Source: Desulfococcaceae bacterium
GTDB taxonomy: Bacteria > Desulfobacterota > Desulfobacteria > Desulfobacterales > Desulfosalsimonadaceae
NCBI GenBank assembly: GCA_030145385.1
Contig: JAQYVU010000013.1
Span: 1 to 64,000, forward strand
DNA: 64,000 bases
Reading direction: 5' to 3'
A program made the position numbers and the translations under genes. Positions 27,836 to 36,124 of this stretch are shown piece after piece (the stretch's first letter is position 1; every line of letters starts with the position of its first letter). The notes under the pieces were generated by a model that made no database searches, was not told the DNA's origin, and saw only the letters and a program-made list of their open reading frames with translations.

Positions 27836-27932
27836 ACTGCTTGATATTCCAATATGCTATTGGTATAAACCCATCAGTCTGAATTGCTCATGAAACATTA
27901 AGTTTTAAATTAAAAACCGGTTGGTATTTTCA

Positions 27933-28316
27933 ATGTCAAAAATCCTTATCATCGGCATCGGCGGATCCATCGGTGCCATTTTGCGTTACCTGATCAGTGG
28001 ATATGTCCAGCATTTAACGAAGAGTGTCGGGTTTCCGTATGGGACGCTTTTTGTAAATATTTTCGGGTGTTTTATTATCGGCATGTTGTTTCACCTGTCA
28101 GATACGCATGGTGTTTTTTCTTCCCAGTCCCGCTCTTTAATTTTCATCGGGATTCTCGGCAGTTTTACGACATTTTCCACCTTCGGCAATGAAACAATGA
28201 ATCTGTTTCACGAAAGTGAAAATTTTTTGGCTTCTGCAAATATAGTGGCCCATATTGTTTTGGGTCTCTGCGCCGTATGGCTGGGTCGGGTCAGCGGATA
28301 CTTAATTTGGAGGTGA
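27933..28316 (+). CDS. crcB: Fluoride exporter CrcB/Fluc
   Basis: A 127-aa four-helix membrane protein of the Fluc dual-topology fluoride channel family. Signature segments are all present: GIGGSIGAILRYLIS at the start, FPYGTLFVNIFGCFIIG in helix 2, and GILGSFTTFSTFGNET in helix 3 with the Phe-box and the sodium-site region. Only one subunit gene is seen, so it should form a homodimer. I find no fluoride-riboswitch consensus in the roughly 100 bases upstream. The ATG at 27933 is preferred over a TTG four codons earlier. The next gene's ribosome site lies across this stop codon. Confidence 0.93.
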   Translation: MSKILIIGIGGSIGAILRYLISGYVQHLTKSVGFPYGTLFVNIFGCFIIGMLFHLSDTHGVFSSQSRSLIFIGILGSFTTFSTFGNETMNLFHESENFLASANIVAHIVLGLCAVWLGRVSGYLIWR

Positions 28317-28322
28317 TAATTG

Positions 28323-28664
28323 ATGATTCCTGAGCAAGGATGTCTGCTGCGTATTTTTATCGGAGAAATGGATAAATGCAAAGGCAAGCCCCTTTATGAA
28401 TGGATCGTGGTCAAAGCCCGGGAGGAAGGACTGGCCGGGGCAACCGTGTTGCGGGGCATGATGGGGTTCGGCGCCAACAGCCGCGTGATTCATACGTTTA
28501 AGATCAGGCGGTTGTCAGAAGATCTGCCTATTGTTATTGAGATTGTTGATACCCGGGAAAAACTGGAGCGCTTTCTGGGGTTGATTGATGACAAGATTGA
28601 TGCCGGTCTGGTGACATTAGAGAAAGCCGAGGTCCGTTTTTACCGCAGTAAAAATTCTTCTTAA
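28323..28664 (+). CDS. DUF190 family protein
   Basis: A 113-aa cytoplasmic protein of the DUF190 family, which has a ferredoxin-like fold related to PII signalling proteins. Recognisable segments are LLRIFIGEMDKCKGKPLYEW, AGATVLRGMMGFGANSRVH-like (GFGANSRVIHTFKIRR) and DLPIVIEIVDTREKLE. Members are commonly encoded beside crcB, as here, and may modulate the channel. The GGAGGTGA ribosome site overlaps the crcB stop, so the two are translationally coupled. TTG at 28320 is a possible alternative start. Confidence 0.9.
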   Translation: MIPEQGCLLRIFIGEMDKCKGKPLYEWIVVKAREEGLAGATVLRGMMGFGANSRVIHTFKIRRLSEDLPIVIEIVDTREKLERFLGLIDDKIDAGLVTLEKAEVRFYRSKNSS

Positions 28665-29554
28665 GAAGGCCGTCCAATTTTTAAATTATAGTACAGCCGA
28701 TAGAACTCAGATGTGTCCGGCGTTCCTTTCAGCCTTTTGATAAAATACAATATTACCAGCCGGATAATTAATGCGGCATTTTTAGACCCCTTTTTTTCCC
28801 AGCGCCTGACCGAGACAAGCACATTGCCGTACAGATACACCTGTTTCCCCAACCGATTCAGGCGAATGGACAACTCGACATCTTCCATCAACGGAATGTC
28901 CGGGAAAATATCATTCCGAACAACCGGCTCTCGTCTGAAAAACTGCACCTGATCACCAAAACGGATGTTCAAAAATGCGGCCCGAAAATCATTTGCCAGT
29001 TCGAGAAACCGGTAGCGACGGTCGGGGGAGTCAAACCGGCACCCTACGGCCCCGCCGATAAAAGCAGGGTGATCGTTGAACGCGGAAATTATTTGATCAA
29101 TGTCAAAACCCGTTATCCGGGTGTCTGCATGAAGAATCGCTACCCCCTCCCCGCTGGCTGCGCTGATGCCCGCCTTGATCTGTCCGCCCCGGCCGCCGCC
29201 GCTTTCAACGGGTTTGTCATGAATCATAACATGCGCACCGGCCTGTTGTGCCAACATGCGTGTCCGGTCATTTGATCCGGCATCCACAACAATAATTTCA
29301 GACACATGCCGGCTGCCTGCAACCGACCGGATGCACGAGGCAATATGTTCATCTTCATTCAGTGTCGGAATAATGATGGACAGTGAGCGGCACGGGGATG
29401 GAGAAATCGTTTTTTGCTGCTTGAAACGGAACGGCAAAGACGGCAGCGCTTCCCAGGCAAAAAGAAATAAAAATGGGATTCGGGTTAACATCTGCATCCA
29501 TGCCGGCAAGCCATTGCCTATCATTTTCAATCGGCTGGCAGAATTATTTTTCAT
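28661..29554 (-). CDS. Family 2 glycosyltransferase, TIGR04283-like
   Basis: A 297-aa protein. After a hydrophobic N-terminal stretch (WMQMLTRIPFLFLFAWEAL), a GT-A domain begins at about residue 57: SLSIIIPTLNEDEHIASC, VVDAGSNDRT, GRGGQIKAGISAASG and LHADTRI. The GRG-Q-N/K-G and HADT motifs are typical of the TIGR04283 family (rSAM/selenodomain-associated transferase 2). The usual partner genes are not next to it. It converges with DUF190, overlapping its end by 4 bp. The first ATG lacks a clear ribosome site; internal starts at residues 11 or 19 are possible. Confidence 0.82.
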   Translation of the reverse strand: MKNNSASRLKMIGNGLPAWMQMLTRIPFLFLFAWEALPSLPFRFKQQKTISPSPCRSLSIIIPTLNEDEHIASCIRSVAGSRHVSEIIVVDAGSNDRTRMLAQQAGAHVMIHDKPVESGGGRGGQIKAGISAASGEGVAILHADTRITGFDIDQIISAFNDHPAFIGGAVGCRFDSPDRRYRFLELANDFRAAFLNIRFGDQVQFFRREPVVRNDIFPDIPLMEDVELSIRLNRLGKQVYLYGNVLVSVRRWEKKGSKNAALIIRLVILYFIKRLKGTPDTSEFYRLYYNLKIGRPS

Positions 29555-29565
29555 GATTAAACCAT

Positions 29566-29604
29566 AATAAGAAAGACCGTTTAAATCAAACGGCCTTTCT
29601 TATT
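29566..29604 (-). terminator. Strong hairpin terminator after the rhodanese gene
   Basis: AATAAGAAAGACCGTTT, a 5-base loop and AAACGGCCTTTCTTATT pair over 17 bp with one mismatch. It lies about 60 bp past the rhodanese stop and just before the next minus-strand gene. Its symmetric A/T flanks could let it work in both directions. Confidence 0.75.
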
Positions 29605-29667
29605 ATTCTCGAATTCCACCCGGCTTTAAATTTAAAATCGTGTTGTTAAGTATCAGATTCTATTGCT

Positions 29668-32502
29668 TTACGGCAGGTTTGGATATTCATCAATTATTGG
29701 ATTGATATCTGCTTCCGATCCCATGCTCCATTCGAACCAGGAGCTGTCGAAATTGCTGATTTGCGGATAGCCCATCATATAAGCATAAAACCAGGCCAGG
29801 CTGGAACGCCAGGCTGTGCCGCAGTAAAAACAGAGGTGTTTGTCGGTGGTCATGCCCAGAGAATTCCAGTAAGGGTAGATCTCGGCCGGCGATTTGAGGG
29901 TGCCGTCGGCGTTCGTAAATTCATCCTTGCCCCAGACCGCGCCGGTAATCCGTCCGCTGGTGGGAATATAGCTGTAGGGGGTGGTGGCGCCGATATATTC
30001 ATCCCGGTTACGGATATCGACGATCAGGGCATCGGTCTCAGTCCCGTCGGAGACATCGCGCACATAGGGAATGTCCACCTTGTATTCAGGATGAATGGCT
30101 GTTATGCGGCCGGGTTCATCCGGATCAAAAAAGTCCACGGGCGTTCGGACAGCGGCAATGGTTTCTAACTCATATCCGGCGGCGCTCCATGCACTTTTGC
30201 CGCCGTCTAAGAAACGGACGTCTTCGACGCCGGCATACATAAGGGTCCAGAGGACCCTGGCGGCGGCGTCTAAGCTGCTGCCATAGACCACTACCGTGGT
30301 GTTCTTGTCGATCCCCATGTAGGCAATGGCCGGCAGCAGGTATTCATCCGGATAAATATTCCACCAGTTGCGCGGCAGCGTGTCATCCGGTCCCAGGCCC
30401 TTGGCGGCATCCTCTTCTTCGGTGGTGCTGCGGTCCCAGCAGGGAGGTTCGCCCGCGTCCACGGGCCAGTCATTGCGGGCATTAAAACAGTCGTATTCAA
30501 TTTCATCGGTGTTCACCCAGATGGCTTCGGGGAGATGCCCGTTGTTGTATGCGTCTCCGGCCGGTCCCCACCCGGTTTCAACGATCACATAGGGCGTGCC
30601 GTCATTATTGTTATCCATTATTTCTTTTAACCCGGCGGCACTGACTAGTTTGTCACTGTTTCCGGTTTCTTTGGGGTTGTCATAATAAGACCACTCATAC
30701 CATCCCCCGTCATAGTTGGCAGCCGGCCATCCCATGAGATAGGCATAAAAGGTGTACAGGCCGGATCGCCAGCCGGTGCCGCAGTAGAAATACATGGTTT
30801 TATCCGCTGAAAATCCCGAATCGGTCCAACTTTTCTCAATCTCCGTATACGATCTAAGCGACTGGTTATCGCCGCTCACCACTTCTACCCAGTCGCCGAT
30901 CCATTGAGCGGTTTTAATGCGCCCGAATTCATGGAAATAATGATAGTACGAGTTTGAAGAACCAACAAATTCCGCCCATTCACGATCATCCACGATGACG
31001 GCATCGGTGCTGGTGCCGTCGATCACATCATTTAAATCATCCGTGGTGGCAAGGTATTGAACATTGTCCGCTTTATCGCCAAAGCTTGCCGGGGCCAGGG
31101 TGTTCGGTGTAATTTCAATGTCTCCGCCATATGCCACCCATGCGTCGTAACTGCCGTTGAGGATACGGACGTCGTCGACACCAGCATGCAATAAGGCCCA
31201 GGCAACGCGCCCGGCAGTCATCATGGAAATGTCGTCATCCGCATAAACCACGACAGTCTTGTCCGCGGAAATGCCCATATTGCCGAAAAATTCCTGAAGT
31301 TCTGCAACGGGTTTGGCACTGCCTTCTTCGGGAAACGCATATCCATCGCCATACTCCGAATTTGGCCCGTTTTCGATACTGTATGTGTCCATAAAAATTG
31401 CCCCGGGAATGTGGCCTGTTTCATAAGGTGTCCCGGCATAATCTGTCCGATTTTCACTGTAGCGGGCTTCCCACGACGTGAAGAGGATAACATATCCGTT
31501 TCCCGGATAGGTCGGTGGGTTTTCCCCCTTGATCAGGGCGTCAACCCAAGCGGGGTGGACGAGCGCTTGGTAGTTTTCGAGTTTTTCCATGGGGCAGGTC
31601 GCGGCATCGGCCGCAGCCCAGTCCCAGATGGATGCATCATAATTTGCAGCATTTTCAAAACCCATCAAACGACAGATAAAATACGCATAGGCACTCCGGA
31701 TGCCGGCAGTGCAATAGGCTGCGACTTCCTTGTCTGCTGTGACCCCTTTGGATTCAAACAGGGTTTTCATGGCCGTATAGTCGAGGATGGTTTTGTCAGC
31801 CGAAAAATAGCTTTCATAGGGAAGATGTGCGGCACCAGGAATGTGGCCGCCTCTTTTTTCATTATAAAGCGTCCAGCCGATAAATTCCGGGTCGGTCCGG
31901 GTGTCAATCAGAGCAAAATCCGTGTCATTGCTCCGATCAACGACGTGTTCCTTGCCGGTGACCACACTATCATTGACAATTGCCGAAAATGTGACTGCTT
32001 TCCGGGTTCGGACGTTTGTTTCAGGCACGTTGCCGTCCGCGATCCATTTGTCCCATCCACCGTCAAGAATGCGAACATTTTCGCTGCCAAGGTATTCAAG
32101 CATCCAGAACAGCCGTCCTGCGGCTCCCCAGGATGCAGTTGTATCATCATAGATAATCATCCAGGTATCACGTTTGATGCCTCCGGCACCCAGAAGTGTT
32201 TCCAGTTCACTTACCGGTTTCAAATTTAATCCGGAATCGGAAAATTCCTGCCACGGCATACTTAATGCGCCCGGAATATGACCGGCATTATAAGCGTCCG
32301 CACTTCGTGCGTCCAATATCACTACACCGTCTTCGGACAGGTGTGATGCTTCAGCGATGAGGCTGCCATTGGGATATCCTTTTGTTGTTGGATTGACGGT
32401 GTGTTTGACACTGGAGCTTGAATCATTGCAACCGGAAATGGCAAATACCGCCATTCCGATGACACCTATTAACAGCACCCATGATTGAAATTTTTGAAGC
32501 AT
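29668..32502 (-). CDS. Lipoprotein with six rhodanese domains
   Basis: A 944-aa exported sulfurtransferase. The lipobox AISGC (Cys25) predicts an acylated lipoprotein on the periplasmic or outer-membrane face. Six rhodanese domains follow, roughly 45-155, 185-300, 310-465, 485-610, 618-780 and 805-935. The active-site loop keeps cysteine only in domains 2, 4 and 6: Cys264 (YCTAGIRS), Cys574 (YCGTGWRS) and Cys894 (YCGTAWRS). In domains 1, 3 and 5 the same position is Asp, Ala or Gly. This is three inactive/active pairs, each like a two-domain thiosulfate sulfurtransferase, repeating every 310-320 residues. Likely substrates are thiosulfate, polysulfide or other sulfane sulfur. The ATG follows AGGAGG. 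No sulfur-oxidation partner is adjacent. Confidence 0.93.
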   Translation of the reverse strand: MLQKFQSWVLLIGVIGMAVFAISGCNDSSSSVKHTVNPTTKGYPNGSLIAEASHLSEDGVVILDARSADAYNAGHIPGALSMPWQEFSDSGLNLKPVSELETLLGAGGIKRDTWMIIYDDTTASWGAAGRLFWMLEYLGSENVRILDGGWDKWIADGNVPETNVRTRKAVTFSAIVNDSVVTGKEHVVDRSNDTDFALIDTRTDPEFIGWTLYNEKRGGHIPGAAHLPYESYFSADKTILDYTAMKTLFESKGVTADKEVAAYCTAGIRSAYAYFICRLMGFENAANYDASIWDWAAADAATCPMEKLENYQALVHPAWVDALIKGENPPTYPGNGYVILFTSWEARYSENRTDYAGTPYETGHIPGAIFMDTYSIENGPNSEYGDGYAFPEEGSAKPVAELQEFFGNMGISADKTVVVYADDDISMMTAGRVAWALLHAGVDDVRILNGSYDAWVAYGGDIEITPNTLAPASFGDKADNVQYLATTDDLNDVIDGTSTDAVIVDDREWAEFVGSSNSYYHYFHEFGRIKTAQWIGDWVEVVSGDNQSLRSYTEIEKSWTDSGFSADKTMYFYCGTGWRSGLYTFYAYLMGWPAANYDGGWYEWSYYDNPKETGNSDKLVSAAGLKEIMDNNNDGTPYVIVETGWGPAGDAYNNGHLPEAIWVNTDEIEYDCFNARNDWPVDAGEPPCWDRSTTEEEDAAKGLGPDDTLPRNWWNIYPDEYLLPAIAYMGIDKNTTVVVYGSSLDAAARVLWTLMYAGVEDVRFLDGGKSAWSAAGYELETIAAVRTPVDFFDPDEPGRITAIHPEYKVDIPYVRDVSDGTETDALIVDIRNRDEYIGATTPYSYIPTSGRITGAVWGKDEFTNADGTLKSPAEIYPYWNSLGMTTDKHLCFYCGTAWRSSLAWFYAYMMGYPQISNFDSSWFEWSMGSEADINPIIDEYPNLP

Positions 32503-33262
32503 CTGTATAGCCTCCTGTATTTAAAGATTAAATTTTGATTTAAAATTTAAGCAATACTTCCATGAAGGTTTTAAAATGTCCAATTCAAAATATCTATTTT
32601 CTCATTTATTGAAATAGGTATTCTCTATAGTGAAAGGTGATCCTTCTGCGTCAGGGATCGTTATGCCAAAGTTTCTTTACAGGTTTTTACTAGTGATTGG
32701 TGTTGTTTTTTTCAAAAAGATTTTTTTAGCCTTGGGGTAAAGTTTAATTTGAAGTTTTTTTTGTTTAAAATCAATACTATACCTAAGAAAGTGGGAAAAG
32801 ATCAATAATTCGGCCAAATTCTTTGATTTTTTATTGCTCGGGCATTTCACGAACAAATGGTCTCAAAAAAAGGCTGTGAGGTATCAATTTCGCCTGGAAA
32901 ATTAAATTTAATCTGCCACTCAAAATCTTTTTTTTAAAAAATTTAATATTTTTTGGGGTAAATTTTGAAGAGGGATTCTATTCTGTGATAATTGCATCCG
33001 TTTATATGTATTAAAAAGCAAATAGTTAGAGTTGGATAACCGTGAGTCTGTTAATGGCACTAGTTTTTAGCTAGTGGAATACTCATAGTCTTTTCGAAAT
33101 GATAATTTTTTTAAATGTGTCATAGTAATACCGTCATAACAGTGTTTTGTTTTTAAACAGTCGTTTTTTGGCTGAATTATGTTTTTGGTATTGAGAATAA
33201 CCAACTGATTTAAATTAAATTTAAAGTATTTCTCATAACAATCTTACTGGAAGGTGATTCGG
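32503..33262. other. 750-bp AT-rich non-coding region
   Basis: Spacer between the divergent rhodanese and DUF2156 genes. It has no plausible coding frame on either strand. It is strongly AT-rich with many short A and T tracts, and a small hairpin CACTAG/CTAGTG near 33057-33075. Both promoters and regulatory sites must lie here, but I see no clear consensus. A degraded gene too diverged to recognise cannot be excluded. Confidence 0.5.
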
Positions 33263-34342
33263 ATGTTTATGTTTAACAGTTCTTCAGAAGCCTTGGATCA
33301 AATAAAAGTCATCCCGGATAATTGGGTACTGCCGTCCGGTGTCGGCAAAGTTGATGTTTCCGCTAAAGTTTCAGGGGAAACTGCATCATTCAGCTTTGAG
33401 GAACGGATGGAGTACATGCAGAAATACGGCAGTCACTGCATGTCATTTTCAACCCTGCAGCCGGGAATGAAATTTTTTGACGTGCCGGGCAAAGGGTTTA
33501 TCTCCTATATGCAGAAATGGGGGAGCCAGATGGTCTTGTCTGATCCGATATGCCATGAGAATGACCGTGAAGCGGTTATCGGAGAATTTCTTAGCAAATA
33601 CCCCAGCAGCGGTTTTATTCAGGTCACCGAGCCGGTGGCCCGTCTGATTCATGAGCGCTTTGGTTTTTACGCCACCCAATTCGGCATCGAAACGGTTATT
33701 GACCTTGGGAAATGGAGTCTTTCCGGCAAAAAAAAGCAGGTATTGCGCACATCTTTGAACCAGGCAAAGAAAAAGGGTGTTGTCATCCGTGAGAATCCCG
33801 AAGAGACAAGGCATCATGAGCTTTCAAAAAAATGGATGTCAACGAGAAAGATCAAAAACAGGGAGATCGGGTTTTTAATCCGTCCGATGGTGATGGATCA
33901 TGAGGAAAATACCCGGAAGTTTTTTGCATATCAGGGTGATGAACTTATCGGGTTTGTATTTTTTGATCCCATTTTCAAAGATGGCGAAATTATCAGTTAC
34001 GTGCCGAATATCTCAAGGTTCAGCCATTCCTTTCGCCAGGGCATTTTTTATTCCCTGCTCACTCACGCCATTGAAACATTTAAAGCCGAAGGTCTTAAAG
34101 AAGTGAATCTGGGGCTTTCCATTCTGGTTCTGGATGACGAGGACGAGGTCCATGAGTCCAGATTATTGAAAAATGCTGAACGCCTGATATTCAAGTATGG
34201 AAATTTTATATATAATTTTAAGGGGATTGCGTTCACCAAATCGCGGTTCAGGGGAAAAACCAATAAATTCTACTCAGCGCACAAGTGGAGTTTTCCGGCA
34301 GCCAAACTCATCACCATGTTTAAGTTGTCCAACGTTTTCTGA
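33263..34342 (+). CDS. DUF2156 (MprF C-terminal-like) acyltransferase-fold protein
   Basis: A 359-aa protein resembling the soluble C-terminal domain of phosphatidylglycerol lysyltransferase (DUF2156, a tandem GNAT fold). Typical segments are MSFSTLQPGMKFFDVPGKGF, GSQMVLSDPICHENDREAVI, VLRTSLNQAKKKGVVIREN and YQGDELIGFVFFDPIF. No membrane domain is attached, unlike full MprF. The ATG at 33263 is preferred because GGAAGG lies eight bases upstream. It is followed 78 bp later by the first reductase-like SDR, and a vestige of a second copy of this gene precedes the second SDR, which argues that the pair is functional. Aminoacyl- or acyl-transfer is family inference; the substrate is unknown. Confidence 0.78.
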   Translation: MFMFNSSSEALDQIKVIPDNWVLPSGVGKVDVSAKVSGETASFSFEERMEYMQKYGSHCMSFSTLQPGMKFFDVPGKGFISYMQKWGSQMVLSDPICHENDREAVIGEFLSKYPSSGFIQVTEPVARLIHERFGFYATQFGIETVIDLGKWSLSGKKKQVLRTSLNQAKKKGVVIRENPEETRHHELSKKWMSTRKIKNREIGFLIRPMVMDHEENTRKFFAYQGDELIGFVFFDPIFKDGEIISYVPNISRFSHSFRQGIFYSLLTHAIETFKAEGLKEVNLGLSILVLDDEDEVHESRLLKNAERLIFKYGNFIYNFKGIAFTKSRFRGKTNKFYSAHKWSFPAAKLITMFKLSNVF

Positions 34343-34420
34343 TAACGGATCACACCAAATCATTTTCTGAATATGAATTTTTACAAGGCATCTCAATTCT
34401 AAAGAAACATAGGGGGCTTC

Positions 34421-35731
34421 ATGATTTATTTCGTTACTGGCATTACAGGTACGGTTGTTCCGGTAATTGTTGAAAATTTAATGAAAAAAGAAAAAGACCC
34501 TGTTTTTTATTTTGCTATCAGAAAAGATTCAAAAGGAAACCATATCCGGGCAAGATTCGAATCGGTGGTCCTTGGGATGGATTTGGATAATTCCGCCAGA
34601 CAGAAACTTTTGCAAGAATCAAAGCTGGTTGAAATAGATGTTGAAAAAGAAAAGCTGGGCATTGATCCGGATCTTTATTCAGAGTTGATATTAAACATTG
34701 AAAAGATTCTCCATGGTGCAGCAGATGTCCGGTTTGATCAACTGTATGAAAAAATTAAAGTGCCGAATGTTGTTTTTACCAAAAAAATCTATGCATTGTT
34801 TAATGAAATAAAGCTGCATCGGGAGATATACGGAAAAAGCAAATTAACTTTATACTATATTTCAACCGGTTATGCCTACGGTATCTATAAGAAACCCATC
34901 CCTGAAGATTTCCCTGAATTCCACCCTGGAAAGCCGGACAACACATACGCCCAGACCAAGGCAGAGGCCAAGTTTTTCATTTTGGATAAAATCAAGCGGT
35001 TTAATGATCAGATTGTGATTTTTGAGCCGACCATTATCGGCGGATCAGCCCAAACCGGTAAAACCAAAACATACAACCTGCATTATATCGTTATGATGCT
35101 GGGATATATGGGAAAACTGCCATTTCTGACCTCGTCGGAAAACCGGCTTGATATTGTACCGGTGGACTGGGTCGCGGCGGTTATTTCAGATATCATGTCC
35201 AAAGATGAATACCATCAGGGTGTCATGAGGCTGGCAAGCGGGTCGGAAGGGATCTCCATCAAATACCTGCGCGATGTCGGTTATGATTTTTATACAAGCA
35301 ACGATCCGGTCCCGGGCCACCATATCCCCAAAATTCGATTTGTTCCCCGATATGTTTTTAATTTAATGGTCCAGCTTCAAAAATCTTTTTACCGGGCCAT
35401 GTATTTCTGCACCCGCAACAAGCGGTTCCGCAAAATGGTGAAAGGCATCAGCCTGCTTGAAGGCTATTTTCCTTACATTACGGGATATAAAGTGTTTGAG
35501 AATTCAAAGAGCCGGGAATTGATTGAGAAATATACGGATTGTTCAGCAGCACCGTCACTTCAGGATGTTTTCAATGAAAAAGGTGAACTGGTCAAAAAAG
35601 GATATTACAGAAAAATTCTGGTCGATACGCTGGAGACCGGCTGGGGCGGTCTGGTGGATTTTGAGCGGCTGGAAGAGAAAACAGCAACTTACAAGGCCCC
35701 GCAGGCTGCATACGGAACTTCAAGAAAGTAA
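34421..35731 (+). CDS. Fatty-acyl-reductase-like extended SDR, copy 1
   Basis: A 436-aa NAD(P)-dependent protein resembling the thioester-reductase/fatty-acyl-CoA reductase family. Matching segments in order: VTGITGTVVPVIVENL, AIRKDSKG, ILHGAADVRFDQ, YYISTGYAYG, NTYAQTKAEAK (the YxxxK catalytic pair), FEPTIIGGS and DIVPVDWVAAVI. In the nucleotide-binding loop the third glycine of GxxGxxG is Val (GITGTVV). No membrane helices are evident. It probably reduces an acyl thioester to aldehyde or alcohol, but substrate and product are unknown. It lies downstream of the DUF2156 gene, has a GGGGG ribosome site, and is followed by an intrinsic terminator. The gene at 36125 is a close paralogue. Confidence 0.8.
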   Translation: MIYFVTGITGTVVPVIVENLMKKEKDPVFYFAIRKDSKGNHIRARFESVVLGMDLDNSARQKLLQESKLVEIDVEKEKLGIDPDLYSELILNIEKILHGAADVRFDQLYEKIKVPNVVFTKKIYALFNEIKLHREIYGKSKLTLYYISTGYAYGIYKKPIPEDFPEFHPGKPDNTYAQTKAEAKFFILDKIKRFNDQIVIFEPTIIGGSAQTGKTKTYNLHYIVMMLGYMGKLPFLTSSENRLDIVPVDWVAAVISDIMSKDEYHQGVMRLASGSEGISIKYLRDVGYDFYTSNDPVPGHHIPKIRFVPRYVFNLMVQLQKSFYRAMYFCTRNKRFRKMVKGISLLEGYFPYITGYKVFENSKSRELIEKYTDCSAAPSLQDVFNEKGELVKKGYYRKILVDTLETGWGGLVDFERLEEKTATYKAPQAAYGTSRK

Positions 35732-35883
35732 GCGTATTATTTTAAATCGTTTTATAGACGAATATATTTTAATCGCCGGATGTTTCGCACGGCACTTTAT
35801 CAAGTAAAGAAATGTTTTCGGCTTGCTGATTAATGGTTAGTTTACTTAAAAAAGTTTCTTAAAATCCATTTAGGTTAAGGATT

Positions 35884-35920
35884 AAGCACTGCTTAGGGGG
35901 GATCTGAGCAGTGCTTTTTT
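35884..35920 (+). terminator. Intrinsic terminator after SDR copy 1
   Basis: AAGCACTGCT and AGCAGTGCTT form a perfect 10-bp stem around a 14-base loop, followed by a run of T. It separates the two SDR paralogues, so the second copy needs its own promoter. Confidence 0.9.
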
Positions 35921-35975
35921 ATCGGCTTGTATCTTGAAGATCGACCTGATATGACACTTTAACTTTATCAAACTG

Positions 35976-36112
35976 TTATATATATAATTTTAAAGGTATT
36001 GAATTTACCAAATCCCGGTTCAGGGGACAAGAAAACAAGTTTTAACGCACGCACACGGTATCTGCCGATTGTGAAGCTTTTGTCGGTGTTGAAATTATCC
36101 AATGTATTTTAA
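35976..36112 (+). pseudogene. Vestige of a second DUF2156 gene (C-terminus only)
   Basis: Reading plus, IYNFKGIEFTKSRFRGQENK matches the C-terminal IYNFKGIAFTKSRFRGKTNK of the intact gene at 33263. A one-base frameshift follows. The next frame gives PIVKLLSVLKLSNVF and a stop, matching AAKLITMFKLSNVF at the intact end. Nothing upstream of this segment remains; the terminator of SDR copy 1 lies there instead. The stop is 12 bp before the second SDR, the same arrangement as the intact pair. Confidence 0.85.
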
Positions 36113-36124
36113 AAGGGGTTGTGC

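Noticed and set aside
27836-27932. Possible fluoride riboswitch before crcB
   Set aside because: I could not find the conserved GGTGATGG...GCTGATG pattern; the leader is short and AT-rich.
31411-32229. A 272-codon plus-strand frame inside the rhodanese gene
   Set aside because: It is antisense to conserved rhodanese motifs and has no family resemblance.
33057-33075. TGGCAC motif near CACTAGTTTTTAGC as a sigma-54 site
   Set aside because: The GG to GC distance is 12, not 10, and the segment is better explained as a small hairpin.
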